Source: Macrothele yani (taxonomy: Eukaryota > Arthropoda > Arachnida > Araneae > Macrothelidae). From it: DNA of 64,000 bases. The translations under genes were made by a program, and so were the position numbers. Position 1 is the first letter of the stretch. Every line of letters starts with the position of its first letter. Of this stretch, positions 22,419 to 34,229 are shown in pieces. The stretch lies in NCBI GenBank assembly GCA_039090855.1, contig CM077024.1, positions 63,635,594 through 63,699,593 on the forward strand. Reading direction: 5' to 3'. The notes under the pieces were generated by a model. The model had not been told where the DNA came from. It searched no databases and saw nothing but the letters and a program-made list of their open reading frames with translations.

Positions 22419-22950
22419 TAGCCAGGATCACCAACTTCTCTCAGAGCACTCAATACCAAGCCACTAGCACTGCAAAACGGACACAAAGAAAAAATTAGCA
22501 AAACGTGGAAAAGCCATTTGAGGCATACAGAGGCAGGAGGAGAGACTGCTTTGCTTGAACACAATTTGGTTAATTACAAGCTAATGGCCATAATTCAACC
22601 CTCAAGAACCAACCTGTTCACAAAATGGCAAACCTGTTTACCAAGTAAGGGAAAGCTAATCATTTATAAGCACTGAAAGACAGGAACAAAGACTTGAGGT
22701 TTTGGAGCTTTTGCACAGAACAAAAACTGCTTTTTGACAGAAAGACATATATATATTACTAATTACATAACAGAGTTGGGGCCAAATGATTTCCTGTGAA
22801 AGGGCAGGGTTCATTCTAGGATTAAAAAAGGGCAGGGTGCACTTTGAAAAGAGCACTTTTTAACTGAAAAGGGCTTAATTCTTTATTTTTATTTAGTTAT
22901 CTAAATGGAATAAAATATTTACATAATAATATGCAAAGATTCAATTATAT
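22419..22950. other. No recognised feature
   Basis: Intronic or decayed DNA between the SINE and the truncated 3' edge of the Jockey LINE. Confidence 0.35.
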
Positions 22951-23329
22951 GAAAAAGACACATAGTTCTACCGTGCTGGCGTTCCGCAGTGGATTTAATC
23001 CTCTGAATGGAGGAAGGACATGCCAGATCACTTCACGCGGAGGCAAACGCCTCCCCCAAACAATCCGCAATCTCCCAGACTTCAGCATATGTGCAGCCGT
23101 TACTCTCGAGAATGAAAATCTGGCGAGAACTGTAGTTACCCCGCATCTTACGAATCTTGTCCCACACATTTTTCGAACTGGCATGTGAAGTGAGAGATGA
23201 AACATACTGAATCCAAGACTCCCTCTTGCAACGTCGACGCACCAACTGAGCATAGGATTTTGCTCATTTAAATTCTCCCGACACGTTACCTGTCTGAAAT
23301 GCACTGTAGCCTTGAAATGAAAGCAGTTC
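22951..23329 (-). pseudogene. Jockey ORF2, continuation after element A
   Basis: The first codons, SELLSFQGYSAFQTG, continue the endonuclease. After a stop, RRRCKRESWIQYVSSLTSHA and SSKNVWDKIRKMRGNY match the linker before the RT of Jockey elements. The endonuclease centre, including its catalytic DxN and SDH motifs, is deleted, and the copy stops before the RT. Confidence 0.75.
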
Positions 23330-23333
23330 TGAT

Positions 23334-23790
23334 GGGTCACTTCCATGTCAAATCAACAAGGCTCATCACAACCCGACATTTTTTGATTTTTATGAAACTT
23401 GGTATAATTGTAGTATTCATCAATATAAACAAACATGATTTTTTCCAGAATTTTTAATGCATCCGTTTTTGAGTTATTGATTTTTGAAATTTCAAAAAAA
23501 CCCTGAAATTTCATCATCTGAGCAAACTTTAACTGCCAATTACTCCGGTTCTAGTAGAACTAGGGTAATGAATTATGGCTCATTTTAAAGATCTTGAATT
23601 GGACTTTCATTTGATATGCCACATGACACTATTAAAAAAAATTAATGTCAATTTTAAAATTGAAATATTAAAAAATATATGTATTTTAAAACATCTGAAA
23701 AAAATGTCAACATTATTTTTCTACATATCCTGAAAGTTTCATAATGGGATCGCTATGGGATCACTAAAAAAATAATAATAACGTAGAACA
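23334..23790. repeat. Element A left terminal inverted repeat
   Basis: Matches the reverse complement of 26680-27151 throughout with scattered differences. Shared blocks include TTTTTATGAAACTTGGTATA, GAAATTTCATCATCTGAGCA, GTGTCATGTGGCATATCAAA and, at the inner edge, GGGATCGCTATGGGATCACT. Confidence 0.9.
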
Positions 23791-24109
23791 ATGCAACTGA
23801 AATGTGCCAGACGTACTTACCGGTTCCACCCATGACTGGAAGGGTATTCTTTATGTGGTTTGCGTAAAATGTCCTACTTGTTATTTTAAACATTGTGAAT
23901 GTTAAAGAATGAAAATAAACATCTAAGTAATTTGAAACTGTGTCCCAAAGTAATTCATTTCATAATTCAGTATAAGGTTCTGTGTGCATATTTACACTTA
24001 CAAAATTATTTTATCTTCTATATGTATCCTGCTTTTTTTCTTTCTTTTAAATTTTGCCGCACTTGTATGCCAGTGCTTGATTTGCCTTCTTTGTCTCAGT
24101 CATTGTTAA

Positions 24110-26493
24110 ATTATATACTCTTCCAAGTAGCTGTTGTCGGGTCAACTTTTAACAAAACATCAGATTTATGAACCAACAGTATAACAGGTAATTGAGGATA
24201 CTTGTATGATGGAGATGGGCCATGCGGCTCCAGGAAGCTCACTTTTACCTCTTCTGTGTCCTCATTCACACCAAGTACACATCCCAACCACCAGTGCTCT
24301 GAGTACTTACTAATCACAAAACCTACCATATTTTCAAAACTAATGTTCTCTTTCCCTTCATCTGTTGCACATATTTCTTCTTTAAAATGCTCAGAAAGTG
24401 AGTAATTTTAGACTAGTAATTTGTGTTTTCCTGTAGGAATGAAATAATGGAGTTTCTGAGTACCACTTATTGTCTTAGCAGAAGCCATTCTACTTTTAAG
24501 GATAATTTCTTCTTCTTTGTAATTTTCTGTTGTTGCAAACCAAAAGTGAATGGAGGCAATATTAGCAGTGGGCCATTCAAAGAGTTGGCGTGGGGTCATA
24601 ATTTGATTATTATGCCCAAGCAATAATTGATAATTTGATTATTATGCCTAATCGCTTCACAGTACCCCTATCCCATCACATGCATTTTTGCCATGTGTTG
24701 TTGCAAAAAAATTCCATTCTGCTTTTATATTAAAGTCAGTCTCGTGGAAGCACAAGCTGAGGAAGTTTTGACTTGTTTTTGTGTTGTGAAGCGGTTCCAT
24801 CCGAAAAATAAAATATCTTTTCAGGTTTTTGAGAAAAACGTGACTGCATGAAATTAATTAGGTAACGCTGAAACAGATGGACAGCTATACTGTCTTGAAT
24901 TGGGCAGTCTGATATAATCACAAAACTTACTTGTCCTAGGTTCTGAGTTTTCTCATCTTGATAGTATATAACTATAGGATGCAGGGTTGCTTGGGCATTG
25001 TTCCAGTGAAAACCCTGAGCTGCATCTTGCAATACAAAAGAATAATTTTCAGCAAAGTCACAAATTACTATGTATTGATTTTCTGTTATTGTGTCTTTAA
25101 GATGTCTTAAGTAACTTGACTGTTGAGTTGCTATAAAAGAATGGTGAAACAGGGCTGGAAGTTTTCCAAACAACAGGTCCAAAAACTCCTGTGTGGATTT
25201 TGATAATGTTCCAAGTACTGTCCTCTTCTCTAATTGCATCCATTGCTTGAATGTCACATTTTCTATACTATTTAGATCAAAACAATCTTCAAATTGTTGC
25301 TTGAGCTGTTATAATCCTGGACAGTTGTTGCACTAACTGAAGTAACATGCAGGGTTTCCACAAATTATGTTTGCAAGGACATCTTTATAGGAGTTTATTG
25401 GCTGAACAGTGTCACCTGTTAATTCAGGTAACTTGAATTGTGTCATCATCAGTGTAACATTCTGATGCATTGTACAAACACAAACAGAATGTGTGCCACT
25501 TGCTTCTGCAAAAACGCAGTGCTTAGGGTGAAGTTCACAGAACTTGGAGAACCCACCTTTTTCTCTTGAAATCTCTCTTTAAAAAGAGTATACAATTCAC
25601 GCAAATTACTTAAAAGCAAATTTTTTTGTACCTGTTGACACTTATTATCTATTTTAATGGAAACAAAGTCTTTTTTTTCTGGCATTTGGCGGCTTACATC
25701 GTCACTCTCATAAAATTCTTGTATACAATGTGCTGTGTCTTTGTCTAAAGTCTTTTGTGGCTTTGGATCAGGAGAAGACATACCTTTTGCTTTTACTAGC
25801 CTTTTAGCCTTTCTGGCCATAAAATTTGAAACTCTAAATTCTGTTTCAATTTGTTTCAGTGACCAAGATTTAGGCAGTGTACTCAATATCTGCATTCTTA
25901 TGCTTTTATTTTCTATGAAATGAAATTTTTCTTTAAACTGTCTTATAATTTCTGGTTCAGGAGATGAAATATTCTTTGGTTCCGACGCAGGACATAACTT
26001 TAATAATTTTGCTCGAAATGCTTCTTGGGCTTTTTTATATTTCTCTTCCGGGTATTTTTTTTCTTGCACGTGTTTTTTCTTGATTGGTGTTTCGTCCAGA
26101 CATTGTAAACTTCTGTTAAATGCTTCTATAGCATGCTCTTTTTCAGGAGTTGATACTTCAATGTTTTCACATGGAACAGCATGGCCTTTGGCTTTTTGTT
26201 CATTATAGCGGTCAGAAGGTGAAGAGCTTCAGAGTGAAATTTCTTCAGAGTGGCTTTTTGTTCATTATAGCGGTCAGAAGGTTCAGCAGCTTCAGAGTGA
26301 AATTTCTGGATTGCTTTACGACAACTGTCACAGACCTTGTCTCCAGTTTTGAGCAACTTGTTCTGTAGCAATAGATTCTTGGAAACTGGTCGCAGATTTT
26401 TTTTTGTTATATTTATGGTTTGGTTCCCCAAGGGGGTTGCAACAGTAAACCACACTTGAAACTTTTTGATGTGGATGGTCTGCTGGCATCCAT
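24110..26493 (-). pseudogene. Element A transposase-like protein, broken
   Basis: Starts at MDASRPSTSKSFK (26493). The N-terminal piece has CNPLG-type and CDSCRKAI cysteine pairs (probable zinc binding) and a coding tandem duplication (26190-26312). The middle (26069-25449) contains ILSTLPKSWSLKQIETEFRV and ARKAKRLVK (helix-turn-helix-like), ending near YESDDVSRQMPEKKDFVSIK. The downstream piece (25257-24736) has ICDFAENYSFVLQDAAQGFH, FVIISDC and YFSDGTASQHKN, acidic motifs that could form an RNase H-like catalytic core. The C-terminus (24329-24111) has YSEHWWLGCVLGV, FLEPHGPSPS and DPTTATWKSI. Similar uncharacterised proteins are known from cnidarians and arthropods. Several frameshifts disable this copy. 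Confidence 0.75.
26190..26312. repeat. Tandem duplication of about 62 bp inside element A
   Basis: The block GGCTTTTTGTTCATTATAGC with GGTCAGAAGG and CTTCAGAGTGAAATTTCT occurs twice in a row. In protein terms it duplicates KKFHSEA-type residues near the N-terminus. Confidence 0.85.
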
Positions 26494-26679
26494 CTTTTAC
26501 TTTGCTTTTACTTTAAAACCTAGGAAAGAAACACAATTTGGTACCCTTATGGATATATATTAAATTTTTAACTAATTATAATTAATTCATTAACATTTGC
26601 AGTGTTTGTAAGACCAGGGATAACATTTTAGACAGACAAAATAAACAATTCCTCAGTCACTGATGATGCATTTAGTAAC

Positions 26680-27151
26680 GTCCTTCTATGTTTCTTATTT
26701 TTTTATAGTGATCCCATAGCGATCCCACTATGAAACTTTCAGGTTATGTAGAAAAATAATGTTTGTTAAACAATATTTTTTTCAGATTTTTTAAAAAACA
26801 CATGTTTTTAATATTTCAATTTTAAAATTGACATTAAATTTTTTTAATAGTGTCATGTGGCATATCAAATGAAAGCCCAATTCAAGATTTTTAAAATGAG
26901 CCAAAATTCATGACCCTAGCTCTACAAGAACCCGAGTAATTGGCATTTAAAGTTTGCTCAGATGATGAAATTTCAGGGTTTTTTTGAAATTTCAAAAATC
27001 AATAACTCAAAAAATGCATGCTTAAAAATTCAGAAAAAATTCATATATGTTTATATTGATGAATTCTACAAATATACCAAGTTTCATAAAAATTAAAAAT
27101 GGTCAGGTTGAAAATGCTATTTTTGCTGGTTGATTTCACATGGAATGACCC
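26680..27151. repeat. Element A right terminal inverted repeat
   Basis: Partner of 23334-23790, inner edge AGTGATCCCATAGCGATCCC, outer edge TTTCACATGGAATGACCC. The first 65 or so bases from the tip are similar to the tips of element B. Confidence 0.9.
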
Positions 27152-27155
27152 TAAT

Positions 27156-27274
27156 GGTTTAAGTTTTGTCTTCTGTACACAAAGGCACACCGGAGAGTAC
27201 AACGGAAGCAGATGTTTCACGTCGTCAAAACTCATTCGAAAACCTCGGCAGTTCCACTGAAGTATTGAAGCCAT
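27156..27274 (-). pseudogene. Jockey ORF2, first 40 residues of the endonuclease
   Basis: Reads SILQWNCRGFRMSFDDVKHL then LYSPVCLCVQKTKLKP, the conserved opening of the LINE endonuclease, where the Asn and Gln/Glu of WNCRG and QKTK bind metal. It is cut by element A immediately after KP. Confidence 0.85.
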
Positions 27275-27649
27275 GGTTAGAAGCGAGATGATAAAGGAAA
27301 TAAAATGAACTATACTGATTGCTCAAACGAGGTCATCATCTATCTCCTCTGACGAGTGGTCCCTCAGAAGTGGGGTGTGTGACCAGGGGCCAAGATGGGA
27401 GTATGCTTTGTCCCAAGTGTCTTAACGGGATTCACTCGCCGTTGAGTAGTTTGCTGAGATTTTGGAGAAAAAACGCTTTTCTTGTTCTTGGCTTTGGTGT
27501 TCTTGCCAGAAGAAGTAGCCAGAGTTCCCTTGCTGGTGGTGGTGTGAGTATGCTCCGGCGAAGTGGTGAGTGCCGCTTTCAGACCCCTAGCTCAAGACTG
27601 GAGTGCCTGCAGCCCAGCAGCAATGATATCGTCCAGCTTTTAGGGACAT

Positions 27650-28549
27650 TTAGGGGGATCTGACTGTCAGTTTGAATGGCAACTGTAGACTTGGTAACCA
27701 CCACTGATGCATATGATCGCTGAGCAGATGAAACAGGAACCACCTTCCTTCAGAACAGGAAATATTCTTAATCATTTTCAGCCTTTGAATTTCTTTCTCC
27801 TCCATCCATTTGGGACAATCTTTGGCTGACGTTGAATGTGAACCCCTGCAATTCACACAAAACTCGGCCTCAGCCACACAGTCTGGTAGGTGATGGTCTG
27901 TGGCATCACAGCGTCCACACTCAGAAGTGCTCCTGCAAGACTGCTGAGAATGGCCGTACGACTGACACCTAAAAAGCATCTCAAAGGTTTAGGGATGTAC
28001 GGTCGTATCTCGAGGTGAAAATACCCTGCCTTGATGGCTGTAGGCAGGGAAGGGCTGTCAAATGTTAAAATGATGTTGCAGGACGGGACGAACTGCCCAT
28101 TCCGCCTGAAAAGAATATGCCGCACACCTGCAAAGTGTTGACTCCTCAGTTCTTCAAGAAGTTCATCATCGGTACACTCAATGTGGTCCCAAGAGCAGAC
28201 AACACCTCGAGATGTATTTAGGTATTCATGTGGTGTCATTTTGACCAGAGTCTCAAGCAGCATGGTGGTGGTAAGAAGTGTGGAACTGTAGGCCACAGTG
28301 AACATCTCTACAAGATCTCCAGACTGGAGTTTCTTTACGCTCTTTGGAGAGCTTGCAATGGATTGAAGTGATTTATTAATCCAAAATGGACTTTTTGCAC
28401 TCAAAGGCTTTGAAGGGTCCAATGAGTGCACAAAAAGAAACGAGCATTTGAAGAATCATCAGAGATATGCTCCTTGGCGGAAGGAGCTGAGCCTTCCTCA
28501 ATTGACCTCTCTTCATTTTAATTTTGTGGGAAACGTTATTGTCATCCAT
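27650..28549 (-). pseudogene. Jockey ORF1 (Gag-like, CCHC zinc knuckles)
   Basis: Starts MDDNNVSHKIKMKRG and loses frame soon after. The next frame (28431-27853) has SPFWINKSLQSIASSPKSVK, VVCSWDHIECTDDELLEELR, HILFRRNGQ and YIPKPLRCF, the conserved ORF1 core. The zinc-knuckle region (27979-27650) shows CQSYGHSQQSC, CGRCDATDHHLPDC and CVNCRGSHSTSAKDC, then PKWMEEKEIQRLKM. ORF1 binds element RNA and escorts it. At least two frameshifts break it. Confidence 0.85.
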
Positions 28550-29050
28550 GAAGAAAAATAATTCGTTGGCAGACTTCCCCACCCACAACCTAGCCCAACG
28601 AGGGAGAGCCGGAGGTCCGCAAGCCCAAGTGGACGCAGGACACAGCTCTAGGGATAGCAAGTTGATAGGGCAGACATGCGCTCCGTGCGCACCCAGACTT
28701 TCCTGTGCCTGGGGAACACACCTTTGGCATGCCCACCCTATCCCCAGACTCACCCAGTCGTACGAAACGACAAGCTGTTAGAGGTCTGGACTCCACTTGA
28801 CCACAGACCTTATTGGCTAGGAGGGGGCTTTAGTTCCTAGCTGCCCATTTAGGGTGAAAACAACAACACCCCGGCCACCAAAACCTCAGCCTTCAGCATC
28901 CCTTTTCCCTACGGGTCACCGCACGTGGCAAACAAGCAGGTAGGTCTAGCTAACCAGCTCGGAAAAACAAAGAAGGGAACAAAACGAAGAAGACAGGAAA
29001 GAAAAAGAGAAACTAAATTCCAGAGCCGGCGCATAATCACAATCTCAGCA

Positions 29051-31036
29051 ACCTATAACTGAGGTGGCTGCGTGTCAAGAAAACAACGAAAAACATAAAA
29101 ATGGGAAAATCACCATAAAGTACATGTTGACTCGGGCTGTGGTGTCGCCACTCCCCATCAACTGGATGAACAGCTGTCCCTTCGGTAGCATCATCGTTTC
29201 AAGAAGAAATGACAAGATGATCCGTCACAAGGTCAGCTCGGGCCATGGGGGCGCCACTCCCCAAGTAACTGGAAAACCAGCTATCACCCGTGCCGGGCTT
29301 TGCTGCAGGAGGACCCAAAATCGTTTGGTCCCAAGCTATCTGGATTTGGGGTCCCATACTGTATATGTATGTATGTACGATTTCCTGTAATTCTTCTGGT
29401 ATTGTCTGTAATGTCGTAAAAGTCAACAAAACTATGGAAAATCCATTACAGTTCTTAGCTATGTATTTTGCAGTCAGTGCCTGACCTACATCTGTATGAC
29501 AAGCTGGCTGTCAAAAAGGCTAGTATATCAAAGGAATCTATTGACCATCTTATCCAAAGGAGTATAAATAACAGTCTTCATGCATTTACTGCTGTATCCA
29601 AAAGAGTATAAATAACAGTCTTCATGCATTTACTGCTGTATCCAAAAGAGTATAAATAAGTCTTCATGCATTTACTACTGTAGGACGAAAACATGCTTGT
29701 TACTAATTAAGTCATTAATCATGTTGCTCTTTCAAAGCTTAATAGTTTGATAGAAGCGAATCGAGAGAGGAGGGGGGGTGAATCACAGGGTAAATAATTG
29801 TCAGTTTGATGCAAGAAACAAGAAAAATTGTTTTAATTAATGATGCACAGATTGCATGATACTGAGAAAAAATGAACTCTGTTCATGTTCCTGAAGCAGT
29901 GTTACTTGCCATGGTTTTGAGTTTTATACAAACACATAACCACAAAATTCCTAACACCATAAATACTGTGAATGCCATGCCTACTATATCCCTTCTCTCA
30001 TCTTGCAATAGTTTTGCTTAACAGCAGCAGTATTTAACAGAAAAACAAATCCTGTCACAAGCTGAAATATTGTGACCCATGACACTGAAATATTGACACC
30101 CAGAAAATATGCTTTGATCCTTAATCTTTCAGTATTTGTTTTTTGAGACAGTAGTACTTGGTGCTGAATGGAATTTTTAAAGCTTTGTGATCACAAAATG
30201 TGAAAGTTCAATGCTGTCATGAAAAGTAAAAGATTTTACAAGGGAAGCCCTTGGAATACAATGCAGACAGAAAAGAAACCCAACAATTTGTCAGAACATG
30301 TGTTTGTGTGAGTGGAACCATCAATGAATGTTATTTCACTTAAATTGTGTCCTTGTGCATTTAGAATTGATTAAAAAAATCTTACATCTTAATGAGTGTG
30401 CCCTGCAGTTTACTTAAATACACTAAGAAACTTAGAATGACTTTGTAACAGCTTACCACACATCATTTATTTAGTAAGAAATTACACCGAGAACAAAGGC
30501 TGACATATGTGGTATAGTAGTCTAGCTAGCTTTTTGTTTGTTTGTTTGTTTGAGTGCAATGTGAGGATCTCATTAGATAACCATGTGCAGCAGATATGCA
30601 AGTGATAAGATAACCAAAATATTTTAAGCAATTCACTGGTACAGCAGGATAAGTAATGTAAATAGTTCATCACACTTAGGTACTTAAATAGTTCAGATGA
30701 ACCTAAATACAGTGAGATGATTTGGACGTGTTGTATTGGGAGAAGGAAGATTACTTAAATGTCATATTTTGTTGCAGGCTGCACATGAACCTTAACTGGC
30801 AATGACAGATGGACAAAATCACATATGCAACCAACATTAACCCACGCTTATGATTTACTATCCCCACTATGTTTATGCAAGTGTTTTGCATCATCACTCC
30901 AATTTAAACACCAATTAGGTAAGCAGAAGTGCAAAGATAATCAAAATGTTGATAATAGCAAAACAACACAAAATCCAGGGAAACATCAATGACATTAAAG
31001 AATTACATGAAAATAAATACAAATAAAAAAACTTAC
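29051..31036. other. Intron sequence, mostly featureless
   Basis: Apart from the tandem repeat at 29555-29690 and a short TTTG repeat near 30530-30552, I see no genes or known repeats. Confidence 0.4.
29555..29690. repeat. Tandem repeat, about 45-51 bp, three units
   Basis: The unit contains AAAAGAGTATAAATAACAGT and CTTCATGCATTTACTGCTGT. Units begin at about 29557, 29598 and 29643. The third lacks a few bases. Confidence 0.85.
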
Positions 31037-31125
31037 ATAGAATGGTACACTGGCTTGTCCCATTATATATTGATGGCCAAGCATTGTGGGAACACTCTGT
31101 GGTATGTTTGGAACTGCTTTGCCTG
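31037..31125 (-). CDS. Host exon B: UBAP2/Lingerer-like protein, 29 codons plus 2 bases
   Basis: On the minus strand the acceptor is TTCTCTCTTTAG before CAGGCAAAG and the donor is GTAAGT after TTCTAT. The first two bases (CA) complete a codon begun by the single A left at the end of exon A, giving Thr. Then come GKAVPNIPQSVPTMLGHQYI and MGQASVPFY, ending on a whole codon. The order P-N-x-P-x-x-V-P-x-x-L...YIM followed by YSYEEMQMLQ in the next exon parallels PNLPPGVPPLL...YIM...YGYDDLQMLQ in UBAP2-family proteins. No transposon relation is apparent. Confidence is high that it is an exon and moderate for the family. Confidence 0.75.
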
Positions 31126-32225
31126 CTAAAGAGAGAACATATCTTGAACTGCAAGTAACACACGGCAGAAGCAAAAAATTTCAGGATACAATCAAATGAC
31201 TTATCAGTTTAAAGTAGCCAAACAAAGGTTTTACAAAACTTAAACAAGGTTCATAAATATAATATCCAATGCCCAGCACATACTTCAGCATTAAAGGAGC
31301 ACTTAAAAACTACATTTCCTCTTGAACATGTCTGTGCACCATACTGGTACACGTGTGCGAGATGATTAGATTACTATAAAAATTAATGTCTAAATGATAC
31401 AATTTAACACACCGCAAAGGGTTGTTTTTGGGTATACTAAAACATAGTAGTTTGCAGTTAAAACTTGTTCACTGTGGATTAATATAGTACAGAAGAACTG
31501 CAAAGTAACCATATTAATTGTTGAAATAAACACTTTTCTGGCAATGGAAAGAAATCATATTGTTAAATTAAACTTTTTTATGATCTTTACAAAACATAAT
31601 TTATTTCTTACATTACAGCCCTTTAATGCTCTTAAGAGTTTTTTAAAATAATTCCACATAATGGTGATTATGTATCTATACATTCACAATAAATTTCAGT
31701 GGCTTGACAACGCATTTTTCCGAGTAAAAGAATAATACCAAGTAACATAATTTACCACTGGAAAATGACATGGTATAGAATACTTTTGCATACACATGAC
31801 CACAACAGGGACTAAGGCTCTTTTAAGGTAATTAAAAAGTTCTTGAACAAACTTCAAATTATAACTAAAAGTAAGTTGCAGACTGAACATATATAGATGA
31901 CTAGACTACAGCAAGTGAAAAAAGCTGCTTTGATCACATTGCAAGTAGTCTGACACCAAGGAGATATTTGGAACCATTGTTATATTTGTAATCAACATAG
32001 GAAAGGGAAAGGAGATACATAGGAGCTATTTGTGTTGAAAAGTCTAAACAGTCAAACTGAAATAAAATTGAGATAGCAAATATGCTATATTCCTGGAAAC
32101 ATGCAGTCCCAGTTAATTGAATGCCCAGTATTTTGAACGTGTCTGTCAAATTCTGGTTTGCTACACACATCCTAAGTTGTCTCCCAATTTTTCAACTGCA
32201 GTTTGCACTGTAGACTCTTCTTGTA
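31126..32225. other. Intron sequence, no feature
   Basis: AT-rich. Open frames are short and unconvincing. Confidence 0.4.
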
Positions 32226-33500
32226 ACCATACACGAGACCGACAAACAAAAAAAGCTGAGCTTTTTAATCGGGTGAAAAATCAGAATGTGCACTGAAGAA
32301 GTGTAAAATTAACGCAGCATGAGACAAATGGAATTGTTCACTGTAATTTATTTGTGTAAATATTAGACAGGAACACTTCACTGTATTCACAACATAAAAT
32401 TACTGAATACAAAACAAAATAAAATGGTTTTAAACGACATTGTTTCAGTTTTTTTTTTCTTGTTGTATATGCTTAGAACATCAGCTGAAGTTTACGTTTG
32501 TGCTGCATTCTTTGCACCAACCTCCACAGCATTAATTGCTTAATTTTTCTTTCTGCTGATGTCCTTCCCTTCCCATTTTTTCATTGTCGCTTTTTTTTTA
32601 ATTCCCTCAGATGACAATAATTTTATTCACCATGCTGAAATTAAATTTCAGCTTCAGGATCATGAAGCACAATATAAAAGCTTTCACTATTTTAGATAAC
32701 TGTGAGAACATGAACACTTTTGAAAACTATGCATCAATTTTTACAAATTTTCCAATTTGGTCACCTATGTTTTTGGAAAACTCCCCTACCTTATCAAGCT
32801 TAAACGCAAACATTTATTGGGGGGGATAAAGTAACATTTAATAACAACAATGGATAGTGGGAACATAACTGGAAAAGCAAAATAGTTACAGGAGAAATCT
32901 TCGCTCCATCAGACATCTGTTTTTGGACTCCCCTCCTTAAACTTAAATGCAAATATTTATGGAATAAAGGGATTTTTAACAATAAATACTGGGTAGAAGG
33001 AACATTGCGAGAATAAAAATAAAATAAAATGCGCTGATCAGAGCAATTTTCACTCCAGCCTCAAAAGGATAACCAACAATACTCCCCCCAACATCGCAAC
33101 CACCGAAACATTTCTGTTCGGTTGTTCATTGATCTTGAGAATAATGGAAACGGCGGAATTCCTCGAATCTGTGAAAAAATCTCGCGCCTGAAGATTTCAA
33201 GGAAATCTTTGTGCTGTCTTTAACCTCTGTCCATATCAAGTGAAAAACAAAAAGTACAATTACGTGAAAAACATTCACTCTGTTTAACTCCGTTTCTGAT
33301 AACTTCAGTTCATATCGCGAGAAAAAGAAATTACAATTATGTGAAAAACATTCACTCTAACTTCCACTTTCGAAAGTTTTTGAAGATGGGTAATTACCCC
33401 CCCTTCTCTACAGTTTGCACATTATCTCAGACTAAGAATTGACCCAAATGCTGACAAAAAAAAAAAAAAAAAAAGAGGAATTTTAGGAATCTGGGGAACC
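32226..33500. mobile_element. Non-autonomous hAT derivative
   Basis: Shares non-coding modules with the hAT element at 16-21 kb: AAAAAAGCTGAGCTTTTTAATCGGGTG near 32250, remnants of the C-terminal coding region near 32500-32800 (CACTATTTTAGATAACTGTG, ATGCATCAATTTTTACAAAT), and the GGCGGAATTCCTCGAATCTG module at about 33150. No intact transposase. The termini are not identified, so the limits are approximate. Confidence 0.6.
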
Positions 33501-33781
33501 ATTGCATGTATGTATAAAAGAATACTGTACCTTCTTTTTTTTTTTTTCTGACTTTATGGCAGGGAATATTTTTTAAATTTTATTATATTAAGGTTCAGAG
33601 CAAGCCAAACAGGTTTTTTTTTTTGCTAATTCTCTGAAGTTTTTTGAATAACCCTTTATTTGACGTTAACAAAAATATTAATCCTAGAATAATCCCTGTA
33701 AAACTCAAGTTAAACTTTATTCTGTCACAAGAAATTGCTATGACAATCAAGAAGTGTTTATAGCATATTAAATTCATTTAC
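33501..33781. other. AT-rich spacer, no feature
   Basis: Homopolymer runs and simple sequence only. Confidence 0.35.
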
Positions 33782-33949
33782 TTACTGGTGTAATACACAT
33801 ATATATTTGCCAAGCTTTTGCACTCCACTGGGAGGCTTTTTCAAGGCAGTGGAGACATAAAATGCAGGTAATTAGAACACATAAAAAAACAAGATTATTT
33901 TTTGAAAACAAAGTAGTTTGGCAAATCAACATGGGTATTACACCAGTAA
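33782..33949. mobile_element. MITE-like element, 168 bp, 15-bp perfect inverted ends
   Basis: TTACTGGTGTAATAC at 33782-33796 is exactly inverted at 33935-33949. The interior has GCTTTTGCACTCCACTGGGA and CAAGGCAGTGGAG, itself a small inverted pair. No coding capacity. The superfamily cannot be assigned without a clear target duplication. Confidence 0.65.
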
Positions 33950-34229
33950 ATAAATGGATTTACTACGCTATAATTGCTTCTTGATTGTGTGCGGTCTGGT
34001 GTACTTTGAAATAAAATTGCTATGACTTCATGTGTAAAAGACCTACCTATACTGCAAAAAAATTTGCTGCATTAAAACTCAATATTCATAATCACTGAAT
34101 GTAAATGAACTAGAACTATACAGCATACTGAGGTACATACATACATATCACTAAGCTGTTCTCTGAGATTCAGAGGTTAGTTCCACAAATACAACCTAAC
34201 AGATAAATTTCTAACTGATTACTTACTGT

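Larger units (their letters stand above)
23334..27151 (-). mobile_element. Element A: 3.8-kb DNA transposon with about 460-bp inverted repeats and 4-bp target duplication
   Basis: The ends read GGGTCACTTCCATGTCAAAT (left) and GGGTCATTCCATGTGAAATC (reverse complement of right). The flanks are TGAT at 23330-23333 and TAAT at 27152-27155, a 4-bp duplication with one change. The interrupted Jockey frame needs the TGAT version (ATCA on the minus strand), so TAAT is the mutated side. A single large gene lies inside on the minus strand. Long repeats plus a 4-bp duplication are compatible with the Sola superfamily, but I could not test that. Element B at 46426-49644 is a relative. Confidence 0.85.
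22951..29050 (-). mobile_element. Jockey-type LINE, split by element A and internally deleted
   Basis: On the minus strand: GC-rich 5' region (about 29050-28550), ORF1 with zinc knuckles (28549-27650), the start of ORF2 endonuclease (27274-27156), then element A, then ORF2 resuming (23329-22951). After removal of element A, the ORF2 frame continues from TKLKP to SELLSFQGYSAFQ. Most of the endonuclease is then missing and the sequence jumps to the linker before the RT. The RT itself is absent. Confidence 0.85.
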
